8,042 bases of DNA, taken from the NCBI GenBank assembly GCA_030653635.1, contig JAURYZ010000257.1, positions 1 through 8,042 on the forward strand, in the 5' to 3' direction. Under the pieces are notes generated by a model, which saw only the letters and a program-made list of their open reading frames with translations, was not told the origin of the DNA and searched no databases. The position numbers and the translations under genes are program-made. This document shows positions 1 through 5,893 of this stretch, piece by piece (positions within the stretch are counted from its first letter, which is position 1; every line of letters starts with the position of its first letter). The stretch comes from Coriobacteriia bacterium. Its GTDB lineage: Bacteria; Actinomycetota; Coriobacteriia; Anaerosomatales; JAHIQC01.

Positions 1-417
1 GGCTTCCGCTTCGAGAAGAGGAGAGCGGTTCAGGTAGATGAGATCCACCTTGATGAGATCCTGCTGATCCATGTACCGATAGTGCATTTTGAGTGTCCGC
101 CCGGAGTGCGCGGCTTTGCTGCTTGTGGTGACCTTGTAGCCGAGACGCTCAACCAGGGTCATGAGCGCCCGCTCCACGTCCGGGCGCTCAGCTTGGTACT
201 CGCTGAGAGGTACCTTTCCCACATACGTGAGGTCCGCATCGACGGATAGTCTCGGCATAGCGAGGTGGAAGATGTTCAGGGCGGTTCCGCCGTGAAGCCG
301 GACCCTCGACGAGAGATACGGATGCCCTTCGATCTCCACGAGCAGTTCGAGGAGGCGCTCGACTTTCTCGACAGTCTGCGCAGGGTAACCAGCAGTGTTG
401 AGCAGTGACGGCCTCAT
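1..417 (-). CDS. AbiEii/AbiGii-family nucleotidyltransferase toxin, 3' end beyond the window
   Basis: This is the toxin half of an AbiE-type type IV toxin-antitoxin pair. It reads from the ATG at 417-415 down to base 1 without a stop, giving 139 residues. Visible are the NTase signature HGGTALN (residues 42-48), the paired acidic motif LSVDAD (57-62, Asp60 and Asp62) and a third acidic site in IKVDLIYL (Asp125). These are the metal-binding residues expected for a DNA polymerase beta-like NTase fold. The C-terminal helical part, with the lysine/aspartate motifs, lies outside the window. The start shares one base with the antitoxin stop (TGATG), so translation is probably coupled. A second ATG at 424-422 opens a different frame without these motifs. 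The closest relative in the window is the toxin at 5890-6816, which aligns along the whole visible length. AbiEii is reported to use nucleotides, with a preference for GTP, to block growth; that is family knowledge. Confidence 0.9.
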   Translation of the reverse strand, partial: MRPSLLNTAGYPAQTVEKVERLLELLVEIEGHPYLSSRVRLHGGTALNIFHLAMPRLSVDADLTYVGKVPLSEYQAERPDVERALMTLVERLGYKVTTSSKAAHSGRTLKMHYRYMDQQDLIKVDLIYLNRSPLLEAEA

Positions 418-1196
418 CACTCATTCACCCAGCGCATGAGGTCGTCGGCGTTGTGAGGTAGGTAAAGGCGCCAAGAGGGAACCCAGGTTCCCGCCTCGTT
501 TGTGGCAGTGAGATAGTACGGCCCCCTTGCGAGCATCGCTCGCATCTCCGCAAGGTCATCCATGGACACGTACCAGTCCTCTGCTCGTTGTTCCAGTAGC
601 CAGCCGACCCGGGCGATGGCGGTGGTGCTTCGCAGCCCCCTGAGATAGGCAAGCACGTTGGATGCGTCGACGTAGGGTAGGGCAGACAGGCTGCGGAGTA
701 CCTCTTCGGCTCCGCCACTGCGGTCCATGTGGTTGACGCAATCGACGAGAGTGCGCTCACGGGTGGTCACCCGAACGACGCCGCCCGGGCGACTGACAAG
801 CGTGGTTGATTGGACGGCATCGTCGGGAGCCAAGTTCCGTGGGGGGCGATAGAGGCGGAACTCGAAATCCCTGTATACGAAATCTGACGTAGGCCGAGTG
901 GTGGCGAATTGGACTCGACGCGAGGGACTGTGTGCGAGTCCATGGAGTTCAAGGGCGGAATGATAGACCATGACAGCATCGGACGAGATTGCTGCGGCAA
1001 CAAGGTAGGGATCGGGTTCGTCTTGGTTGAATCTGCCGGCGCGAGAGACGTAGACACCTCGCATGACTCGGTCTGCGAGGCTCTGTCGCACAGCCCTCGT
1101 CAGCAGGTTGTATGCGGTGTGCCCGCTCCCCATCTCACCTCGGAATTCGTCCAAAGTGAAGACAGAGTGTTCTTCTAGATAGCCCTGAACGCCCAT
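417..1196 (-). CDS. AbiEi-family antitoxin/autorepressor
   Basis: This 259-residue protein is the antitoxin of the left AbiE module. The N-terminus (about residues 8-52, from VFTLDEF to RGVYVSR) has the shape of the winged helix-turn-helix of AbiEi proteins. It is followed by the conserved block YHSALELHGLAHSPSR (78-93) and RERTLVDCV (146-154). The same blocks occur in the protein at 5087-5893 (SHHSALEAHGVAHSPSR, KERTLVDCL), so the two are clear paralogues. The ATG at 1196 is supported by a strong Shine-Dalgarno sequence, GAGGTGA, six bases upstream. The stop overlaps the toxin start by one base, a typical antitoxin-first operon. Family knowledge: AbiEi neutralises AbiEii without stable complex formation and represses its own promoter. 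The exact Pfam subfamily cannot be fixed by eye. Confidence 0.9.
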   Translation of the reverse strand: MGVQGYLEEHSVFTLDEFRGEMGSGHTAYNLLTRAVRQSLADRVMRGVYVSRAGRFNQDEPDPYLVAAAISSDAVMVYHSALELHGLAHSPSRRVQFATTRPTSDFVYRDFEFRLYRPPRNLAPDDAVQSTTLVSRPGGVVRVTTRERTLVDCVNHMDRSGGAEEVLRSLSALPYVDASNVLAYLRGLRSTTAIARVGWLLEQRAEDWYVSMDDLAEMRAMLARGPYYLTATNEAGTWVPSWRLYLPHNADDLMRWVNE

Positions 1197-1202
1197 AGTT
1201 GG

Positions 1203-1209
1203 TCACCTC
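1203..1209 (-). promoter_or_regulatory. Shine-Dalgarno site of the left AbiEi gene
   Basis: On the minus strand GAGGTGA ends six bases before the ATG at 1196. It is one of the better ribosome-binding sites in the window and fixes the antitoxin start. Confidence 0.7.
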
Positions 1210-1215
1210 AGGTAG

Positions 1216-1255
1216 ATATTATCACTTTCAGTGACATTGCGGAGGTCTATTTACC
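1216..1255 (-). promoter_or_regulatory. probable promoter/operator of the left AbiE operon
   Basis: This AT-rich patch lies just upstream of the antitoxin. On the minus strand it contains GATAAT (1223-1218), a fair -10 box, but no convincing -35 at the usual distance. A short perfect dyad, TCACT-TTC-AGTGA (1222-1234), overlaps the -10. A looser pair, GGTAGATA (1211-1218) and TATTTACC (1248-1255), matches in 7 of 8 positions. The placement fits autorepression by AbiEi, but neither dyad resembles the operators of the other modules. Confidence 0.4.
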
Positions 1256-1306
1256 AACACCGAGGCAGATATGGACCACAGGCCTTCCCGCCATCGGGTG
1301 TTTTCT

Positions 1307-1783
1307 CTAGTGTTTCGCCAACACTCTGGATCTATTGCGGGACGTCGGCGTTCTCGGCGTCGACGTGATCATCGCACCCGCACTCCAACATTCATGCGCA
1401 GCGAAGATCGCGTAGAACTCGCGGCGGGGTTCATCTGGGATGACAAGCAACTCGGTGAAGTGGCTCCACGACAAAATGCTCGACAGCGTCGAGCATTTCT
1501 CCGTGCTGTCCAGCCAGTCGGCGAACCTCATCATTCGCTCGAGGTTCTGGCGACTGTATCCGCGCCCATGCCGCTCAGTGAGGCGGGCGGCGAGTTGCTT
1601 CACGACGGCCTGCCCGTACTCGGCCCGTTTGCCTCCTAGCTCGTCTTCTCGTAGACGTTTGCCGATGGACCAGTAGAGCATGACTAGTTCGGTGTTGACT
1701 GCGGCCTGCGCGCGCTGCCGTGCGCCTTCAATCATGGTCTCAGGCGCAACCAGTGCGCCGTCGCCCGGAGGTGGGGTTGCCAT
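1307..1783 (-). pseudogene. truncated DUF1016/YhcG-type protein, N-terminal domain only
   Basis: The first ~135 residues match the N-terminal domain of DUF1016 proteins (YhcG family): LYWSIGKRL near residue 37, GRGYSRQNLERMMRFADWL near 73, and LSWSHFTELL followed by REFYAIFAAHECWS. In the family this last block leads on to WSVRxL and then to a C-terminal PD-(D/E)XK nuclease domain. Here the resemblance stops at WS (bases 1387-1382). The remaining 25 residues are low-complexity Arg/Ser/Thr/Pro sequence ending at a TAG at 1307-1309. The protein is 158 residues, whereas full-length members are usually 300 or more, and no nuclease half appears downstream in another frame. The start ATG at 1783 has no good Shine-Dalgarno site. 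It is most likely a remnant cut by the rearrangement that brought in the left AbiE module; the missing half may lie outside the window. Confidence 0.75.
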
Positions 1784-2058
1784 GGCGCATAGACAAATTA
1801 GACGTACATTTACACGCTGTGATAAACGTCACCCTGACGCCCCGAATACTTCTCGCTCAGAGTTGGGCGATCATGCGCTTGCAGAACTGGGTACAGATTG
1901 CGCTCGATGTCACCCTGGCCCGCCACAAGTTCGGGGGATCCCACTCTCGCCGCTGCGATGCGGGGCGCGGTAAATACCATCGAGTTTGCAAAAATCGCCG
2001 AATTGAGTTACTTTATGCAAACACATTGGTGTATAGCGTATTGAAGGTGACCTGTCGT
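1784..2058. other. intergenic region between divergent genes
   Basis: This spacer separates the minus-strand DUF1016 fragment from the plus-strand AbiEi at 2059. The plus frame is open from 1720, but this N-terminal extension has no family resemblance, runs against the DUF1016 fragment, and is followed by a well-placed ribosome site for 2059. On the minus strand a 56-codon reading frame (1980-1810) is open but has no ribosome site and no recognisable motif. The part nearest 2059 (1985-2045) is clearly richer in A/T and looks regulatory. Confidence 0.5.
1984..2022 (+). promoter_or_regulatory. inverted repeat upstream of the orphan AbiEi, candidate operator
   Basis: GTTTGCA at 1984-1990 and TGCAAAC at 2016-2022 are perfect reverse complements separated by 25 bases, inside the AT-rich stretch upstream of the gene at 2059. 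The spacing resembles that of the half-sites of module D (25 bases). A convincing -35/-10 pair is not visible; TATAGC at 2032-2037 is the best -10 candidate. Confidence 0.4.
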
Positions 2059-2829
2059 ATGGGACTCCTGGAGACTCTTCAATCCCAAGGGCGCTACTCG
2101 TTCACTGAGGCCGATGCCCGAGAGATGTTGCTTCGATCAGACCCTGCAGTCTCAGCGCTGCTCCGGCGGCTGAAGCAAAAGGGGCGCATCGTGGCCCCTC
2201 GGAGAGGGTTCTACGTCATCGTGACACCCGAGTACAGTACAGCCGGTGCACCGCCGCCCACGTGGTACGTCGACGATCTGATGCACCACCTCGGGCAGCC
2301 GTACTACGTCGGCCTGCTCAGTGCGGCCGCGATGCACGGTGCAACTCATCAACAGCCTATGCGGTACCAAGTGCTCACGGATCAGCCAACTCGAGCGAGC
2401 ACAGTGGGGCGCTCGGTGATCGAGTTCCACGTGAGTACATCAATCGCGGAAACCCCTACGCGGCGCTTGCAGACGGAGACAGGCACTCTGCTGGTCTCCA
2501 CCCGTGAGGCGACTGCACTCGACCTGGTTCGGTTCGTGCGGGCATCGGGCGGCCTGGGAAATGTCGCGACGGTCCTTGGAGAATTGGCGGAGGAGATCGA
2601 CCCCGATCAACTTGCGGCCTTCGGCTCGTTGCGACCATCCCCCGACCTTCAGCGCCTCGGCTACTTGTTGGACGCGGTTGGCCATACCCGGCTCGCCAAT
2701 CCGTTGCTGCGATTGCTCTCCGAGAGGCGCGTGAGGTCGGTCTTGCTGGATGCGGGCGGGCCGCGCAAAGGAGATGCAGTACGACCTTGGAGAGTCATCC
2801 CAAACGAGAGCGTTGAGGTGGATGAGTGA
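2059..2829 (+). CDS. AbiEi-family antitoxin, second subfamily, apparently without its toxin
   Basis: From ATG 2059 this encodes 256 residues. The first ~55 residues (MGLLETLQSQGRYSF to APRRGFYVIV) form a winged helix-turn-helix like the AbiEi N-terminal domain. They are followed by the conserved stretch PPPTWYVDDLMHHLGQPYYVGLLSAAAMHGATHQQP (about residues 69-104) and STREATALDLVRF near 150. This block is characteristic of one AbiEi group and differs from the antitoxins at 417-1196 and 5087-5893. GAAGGTGA at 2043-2050, eight bases before the ATG, decides the start. The reading frame continues upstream to 1720, but that part is not conserved-looking. The next gene should be an AbiEii toxin overlapping the stop; instead only a 10-codon frame follows before an unrelated promoter region. 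The gene could survive as an anti-toxin, as a regulator, or by acting on a toxin elsewhere. Confidence 0.88.
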   Translation: MGLLETLQSQGRYSFTEADAREMLLRSDPAVSALLRRLKQKGRIVAPRRGFYVIVTPEYSTAGAPPPTWYVDDLMHHLGQPYYVGLLSAAAMHGATHQQPMRYQVLTDQPTRASTVGRSVIEFHVSTSIAETPTRRLQTETGTLLVSTREATALDLVRFVRASGGLGNVATVLGELAEEIDPDQLAAFGSLRPSPDLQRLGYLLDAVGHTRLANPLLRLLSERRVRSVLLDAGGPRKGDAVRPWRVIPNESVEVDE

Positions 2830-2854
2830 TCCTAAATGGCTCGCGTTTGGCTGA
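2822..2854 (+). pseudogene. possible 5' stub of a deleted AbiEii toxin
   Basis: An ATG at 2822 overlaps the antitoxin stop by eight bases (ATGAGTGA), the arrangement expected for a coupled AbiEii start. It reads MSDPKWLAFG and then meets TGA at 2852-2854. No NTase motifs (GGT, DxD) follow in any frame before module D begins. It is either the leftover of a toxin removed by deletion or a chance short frame; ten residues cannot decide. Confidence 0.35.
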
Positions 2855-2882
2855 CTGTGGCTGCAACCTACGGAACAGCAAT

Positions 2883-2901
2883 GTTGTGCGCCGCGCACAA
2901 C
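2883..2901. repeat. perfect 9+1+9 palindrome
   Basis: GTTGTGCGC at 2883-2891 and GCGCACAAC at 2893-2901 pair perfectly around one central base. There is no following T-run, so it is a poor intrinsic terminator. With no room for a loop it is better read as a DNA-level protein-binding site. Its ends (GTTGT/ACAAC) share a core with the GACAACAC half-sites just downstream. Confidence 0.6.
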
Positions 2902-2913
2902 TCATACAGCTGA

Positions 2914-2990
2914 GACAACACGCCTGATGAAGGCCTCGGTTGACGAAGGTGTTGTCTGATAGTATTATGTTGCGCATTATGGACAACACC
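2914..2990 (+). promoter_or_regulatory. operator array of module D (three copies of GACAACAC)
   Basis: GGTGTTGTC at 2948-2956 and GACAACACC at 2982-2990 form a perfect 9-bp inverted repeat with a 25-base spacer holding the -10 box and the start codon. A third copy, GACAACAC, lies at 2914-2921. The centres are spaced about 35 and 33 bp apart, roughly three helical turns. The right-hand half-site is also coding: it specifies residues 2-4 (Asp-Asn-Thr) of the protein at 2979. The layout strongly suggests autorepression by the winged-helix protein of this module. Confidence 0.65.
2940..2968 (+). promoter_or_regulatory. sigma70-type promoter of module D
   Basis: TTGACG at 2940-2945 and TATTAT at 2963-2968 are separated by exactly 17 bases, the best promoter in the window. 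Transcription would begin near 2975-2979, at or within a few bases of the ATG at 2979, so the message is probably leaderless. No Shine-Dalgarno sequence precedes that ATG, which agrees. Confidence 0.7.
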
Positions 2991-4064
2991 GCCTATATAA
3001 GCAACGCATCGCTTGCCCCCGAAGTGCAGAGACGGCTGCGGGAACAGCTACCTCCGACCTGGCGAATCGAGTCTGAGCGAGGGGCGACCCAGGTCGGGCC
3101 CGACGCCGTGCTGCGGCTTGAAGCCCCCGACGGCAAGTGCGCAACCGTTTTGGTCGAGATCAAGCGCCAGCTTGATCCGGTAGCAGTGCCTCGCGTGCTT
3201 GAGCAGATGCAGGCATGGGTGGGGTGGCCCGCCGAGACGCGTGCCACCACCACCTATCTTGTGGCGGCACCGTACTTGAGTGAGCGCACCAGGGAGAGGC
3301 TACGCGACAAGGGCCTCAACTACCTGGACTTCACCGGCAACACCTTAGTGAGCATCGAGGATCCTGCTGTATATGTTCGCACGCAGGGTGCCGTCAAGGA
3401 TCCCAACAGGTCTGCTCGACCCACGCGTTCGTTTCGCGGAGTGAAGACGGCTCAGATCGTGCGAGCGCTTGTCGACCGCGCTCCGCCGCTTGGGGTTAGA
3501 CAGATCGCCGGGCTGGTCGGGACAGATCCCGGTAATGTCTCTCGCGTATTGGATTTGCTGGAGCGCGAGGATTTGATCGAGAGGAGTCCACAAGGTGGTG
3601 TCCAAGGGGTCAACTGGAGCGAGCTGCTCAGAGCGTGGTCGCGCGACTACTCCCTGATGGGGTCGAACAGGCCTTTGACCTACTTGGATGCTCGGGGGCT
3701 GGGCAACTTCGTTGATCGGTTGAAGTCGCTGCCGAGTGGACTGCGCTTCGCGGTCACCGGGTCTCTTGCTGCGGGGCGGATGGCTCCCGTCGCACCTGCG
3801 AGGTTAGGAGTTGCTTTCGTCGACGATGCCGCTGCGGTCGCTCAAGCCCTTGGTTTGGTGCCGGCCGATGCCGGCGCAAACATCGTGCTTCTGGAACCCA
3901 AGGGAGAGTTCGTCTTCGACAGATCGAAGGTTGACGCAGGGGTGCGCTACGTCGCCCCCAGCCAGGCGGTTGTGGACCTGCTCACTGGTTCCGGGCGCAA
4001 TCCGGATGAAGCCGAGGAGCTCCTGGAATGGATGAGAAGGAACGAGAATGCCTGGAGAGCTTAG
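2979..4064 (+). CDS. winged-helix protein with PD-(D/E)XK-like N-terminus, putative AbiEi-like antitoxin/repressor
   Basis: This protein has 361 residues from ATG 2979; the frame is open from 2940, but the promoter places transcription at about 2976. Residues ~15-135 carry a PD-(D/E)XK-like signature: Pro41-Asp42 in GPDAVLRL and Glu60-x-Lys62 in VLVEIKRQ, then QMQAW, YLVAAPYL and LNYLDFTGN (113-121). Residues ~150-205 form a winged helix-turn-helix of MarR/AbiEi style (VRQIAGLVGTDPGNVSRVLDLLEREDLI). The C-terminal ~150 residues (TGSLAAGRMAPVAPARLGVAF, YVAPSQAVVDLLTG, then an acidic helix) are an unassigned domain recalling the C-terminal part of some AbiEi antitoxins. It overlaps the next gene by 17 bases. 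Whether the nuclease-like part cuts or only binds nucleic acid is unknown. It may belong to an existing AbiEi Pfam subfamily. Confidence 0.75.
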   Translation: MDNTAYISNASLAPEVQRRLREQLPPTWRIESERGATQVGPDAVLRLEAPDGKCATVLVEIKRQLDPVAVPRVLEQMQAWVGWPAETRATTTYLVAAPYLSERTRERLRDKGLNYLDFTGNTLVSIEDPAVYVRTQGAVKDPNRSARPTRSFRGVKTAQIVRALVDRAPPLGVRQIAGLVGTDPGNVSRVLDLLEREDLIERSPQGGVQGVNWSELLRAWSRDYSLMGSNRPLTYLDARGLGNFVDRLKSLPSGLRFAVTGSLAAGRMAPVAPARLGVAFVDDAAAVAQALGLVPADAGANIVLLEPKGEFVFDRSKVDAGVRYVAPSQAVVDLLTGSGRNPDEAEELLEWMRRNENAWRA

Positions 4065-4920
4065 CCAAGAGTACGTCGTAGCTCGTCGAGCCTTGCTGGA
4101 CGCCTTGGATGCATTGGGGCCGCAGCGGGTCGCGGTCGTGCTTGTCGGCGCACAGGCGATCTACGTACACACCGGTGACGCAGGACTTGCGGTTGCCGAG
4201 TACACCACCGACGCAGACATAGCTGTCGATCCATTCAAGCTGGTCGAAGATCCCACTCTGGCCGCTGCGATGCGGGCTGCCGGATTCTTTCGCGAAGAGA
4301 GCGAAGATGGACCGCTTGTCGGGATTTGGTCATCTCTGCGGCAGATATCCGGAGTGTCGGCCGTCGTCAAGGTCGACCTACTCATTCCGGCAGCGTTGGG
4401 CGAGGGAGGTCGTCGGGCGGCGAGGATCGAGGGGCAAGAGCCCGGATCGGTGCTCAAGGTGCTGGGTCTCGAAGGCTGCTTGGTTGACTGCGAACCCAAG
4501 ACTATTGCGGCGTTCGAGGCCGACGACTCTCGTTCGTTCGGCATCATGGTAGCCGGACCCGCTTCGCTGCTCGTTTCGAAAGTGATCAAGCTGCAGGAAC
4601 GAGAGGCCGGAGCTTCCAGAGGTCGAGACCGGCGCAAGAACAAGGACGCGCTGGATGTGCTTCGGCTACTCCGAGCTGTTGAGGTCCACGAACTGGCGGC
4701 GGGTCTGAACTTGCTTAGGGCCGATGAGCTCTCGGCTGAAGTCGCCGAGATCGCCGTCAGGGCCCTTCCGGAGCTCTTTGGTAGGGCCAACAGCAGTGCG
4801 AGTCTGATGGCGGCGGATGCCGTTTCCCCAGCGGAGTCCGCGGAGGTCATCGCCGCATCATGTGCTGCTCTGGTCGGAGAGTTGTTGGAGGCGATCGACG
4901 CGGCGGCTGGGGACGCCTGA
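4048..4920 (+). CDS. divergent AbiEii-like nucleotidyltransferase, putative toxin
   Basis: This 290-residue protein has the residue pattern of the AbiEii NTases but little overall likeness to those at 1-417 and 5890-6816. VLVGAQAIYVHTG (31-43) stands where the GGT motif should be, with Gly-Ala-Gln instead of Gly-Gly-Ser/Thr. TTDADIAVD (53-61) supplies Asp55 and Asp57. VVKVDLLIP (106-114) supplies the third acid, Asp110. A later segment, SLLVSKVIKLQER and RKNKDALDVLRLLRA, matches the lysine and (R/K)DxxDLxxL helical motifs of AbiEii. AAGGA at 4037-4041, six bases before the ATG, supports the start. The start lies inside the upstream gene, indicating translational coupling. The C-terminal ~90 residues are alanine-rich helix of unknown role. 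It is inferred to be the toxin of the pair; the variant first motif leaves open a different nucleotide choice or loss of activity. Confidence 0.75.
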   Translation: MPGELSQEYVVARRALLDALDALGPQRVAVVLVGAQAIYVHTGDAGLAVAEYTTDADIAVDPFKLVEDPTLAAAMRAAGFFREESEDGPLVGIWSSLRQISGVSAVVKVDLLIPAALGEGGRRAARIEGQEPGSVLKVLGLEGCLVDCEPKTIAAFEADDSRSFGIMVAGPASLLVSKVIKLQEREAGASRGRDRRKNKDALDVLRLLRAVEVHELAAGLNLLRADELSAEVAEIAVRALPELFGRANSSASLMAADAVSPAESAEVIAASCAALVGELLEAIDAAAGDA

Positions 4921-4928
4921 ACCACTGG

Positions 4929-4949
4929 CGCCACCTGCACGTTCCTCCG
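4929..4949 (+). repeat. 21-nt direct repeat, left copy
   Basis: This copy begins with CGCCACCTGCACG and is identical over 21 bases to 6871-6891. It lies nine bases after the stop of the NTase gene. Both copies are preceded by a TGGCGCCA palindrome, with six extra bases in the right copy. Looser similarity (…GCGGAG-GGG-TGG…) continues for about 30 bases beyond. The pair brackets the AbiE operon at 5087-6816. Confidence 0.8.
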
Positions 4950-4965
4950 CTTGGCCGTCGCGGAG
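4945..4965 (+). repeat. hairpin overlapping the left direct repeat
   Basis: CTCCGC at 4945-4950 can pair with GCGGAG at 4960-4965 around a 9-base loop. There is no T-run, so it is not a classical terminator, but it could stabilise the 3' end of the module D message. The right repeat copy has an equivalent hairpin. Confidence 0.45.
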
Positions 4966-5040
4966 AGGGCTGGCTGCGGGGTGCAGCACGTGGCGTCCGG
5001 CCAGGCATCTGCAGATTTGCAGGTGACACAGTAATGGTGT

Positions 5041-5080
5041 TGTGATACTCTTCCAATACGCAATAATCTACGTATTGGAA
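5041..5080 (+). promoter_or_regulatory. promoter and inverted-repeat operator of the right AbiE operon
   Basis: TTCCAATACG (5051-5060) and CGTATTGGAA (5071-5080) form a perfect 10-bp inverted repeat with a 10-base AT-rich spacer. Immediately upstream TGTGATACT (5041-5049) is an extended -10 box; GTGACA at 5023-5028 is a possible -35, although the spacer is only 15 bases. The operator thus sits over the start of transcription and before the start codon, as expected for AbiEi autorepression. A separate perfect palindrome, ATCTGCAGAT, lies at 5007-5016. Confidence 0.7.
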
Positions 5081-5086
5081 TCACCC

Positions 5087-5893
5087 GTGAACACCGCAAA
5101 GTCATCGAGCACGCTGCGCTTCCTCGAAGGGAACGAGGTCTTCACCCTCGAGGAGTATCTCGATGCCGTGGATCCAGCGGTCACAGAGCGGACGCGCTAC
5201 GCGAATCTCCAGAATGCCGTGCGCCGTGGGCAGGCATATCGCGCCAAACGCGGCCTGTACGCCTCGAATCTGGGCGTGTATCGCGACAGGGTTCCGAACG
5301 TCTTCCTGGTCGCCTCGAAAGCGGCGGAGGATGCCGTCGTGAGTCATCACAGCGCCCTCGAAGCGCACGGCGTGGCGCACTCCCCCTCGCGCACGGTCTA
5401 CTTCACGTCGGGACAAAAGATCGCCGACTTCGATGTGCGCGGATATCGCTTCCACCGAGTCGCTCCCCCAATGGTGTCAGACCCGGATGCTACGTTCGAA
5501 TCGTATTCGACACGTCTTCGGGCAGGGGAGGCCTTGGTGCCTGTTACCACAAAGGAGCGAACGCTCGTTGACTGCCTGCGTGATGTTCGGCTCGCCGGCG
5601 GGCTTGAGGAGCTATTCCGCAGTCTTGGGGGGTTCACCTCGATGTCGACCGCAGCTCTTGCATCCACCGTGCGCCAGTTCGATTCTCCGACCATGAGTGC
5701 TCGGGTCGGCTGGGCCTTTGAGATGTTTCAGGATGACTGGGGAGTTGATCTCGAGTTCCTTGAGACCATGAGACAGGGGTTGGGGCGCGGCACCTACCGA
5801 CTGCTCCCGCACACGAGCCAGCAGGAGTTCGTCGCACGCTGGCGGCTCTATGTGCCAGCTGACCTGCCCTACGAGGATTGGGTCAGAGGATGA
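5087..5893 (+). CDS. AbiEi-family antitoxin/autorepressor of the right AbiE operon
   Basis: From the GTG at 5087 this is 268 residues. The frame is open from a GTG at 5042, but that codon lies inside the -10 box and the extension would be encoded by the operator; GGAA at 5077-5080, six bases before 5087, is a modest ribosome site. The winged helix spans about residues 10-60 (RFLEGNEVFTLEEYL to KRGLYAS), followed by SHHSALEAHGVAHSPSR (86-102) and KERTLVDCLRD near 155. The same blocks and similar length make it a paralogue of 417-1196. Both end in a WRLYxP motif followed by a short acidic/Trp tail. The stop overlaps the toxin start (ATGA). It should repress the operon through the 5051-5080 repeat and counteract the toxin. 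Confidence 0.92.
   Translation: MNTAKSSSTLRFLEGNEVFTLEEYLDAVDPAVTERTRYANLQNAVRRGQAYRAKRGLYASNLGVYRDRVPNVFLVASKAAEDAVVSHHSALEAHGVAHSPSRTVYFTSGQKIADFDVRGYRFHRVAPPMVSDPDATFESYSTRLRAGEALVPVTTKERTLVDCLRDVRLAGGLEELFRSLGGFTSMSTAALASTVRQFDSPTMSARVGWAFEMFQDDWGVDLEFLETMRQGLGRGTYRLLPHTSQQEFVARWRLYVPADLPYEDWVRG

Noticed and set aside
1287..1307. CCCG/CGGG hairpin followed by TGTTTTCTC, like a plus-strand terminator
   Set aside because: The stem is only 4 bp and no plus-strand gene ends there.
1271..1639. Plus-strand frame across the DUF1016 fragment
   Set aside because: Antisense shadow; the minus strand carries the recognisable protein family.
1810..1980. 56-codon minus-strand frame upstream of the DUF1016 fragment
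   Set aside because: The composition looks coding-like, but there is no Shine-Dalgarno site or recognisable motif, and it lies in the control region of the divergent gene. It could be a gene remnant, but this cannot be supported.
1720..2058. N-terminal extension of the orphan AbiEi frame
   Set aside because: No ribosome site at its start, no family resemblance, overlap with the DUF1016 fragment, and a good ribosome site directly before 2059.
4161..5105. Long minus-strand reading frame of 314 codons opposite the NTase gene
   Set aside because: It is rich in Ser/Ala/Arg/Pro without motifs and is the antisense shadow of the plus-strand gene, which has NTase motifs, a ribosome site and coupling.
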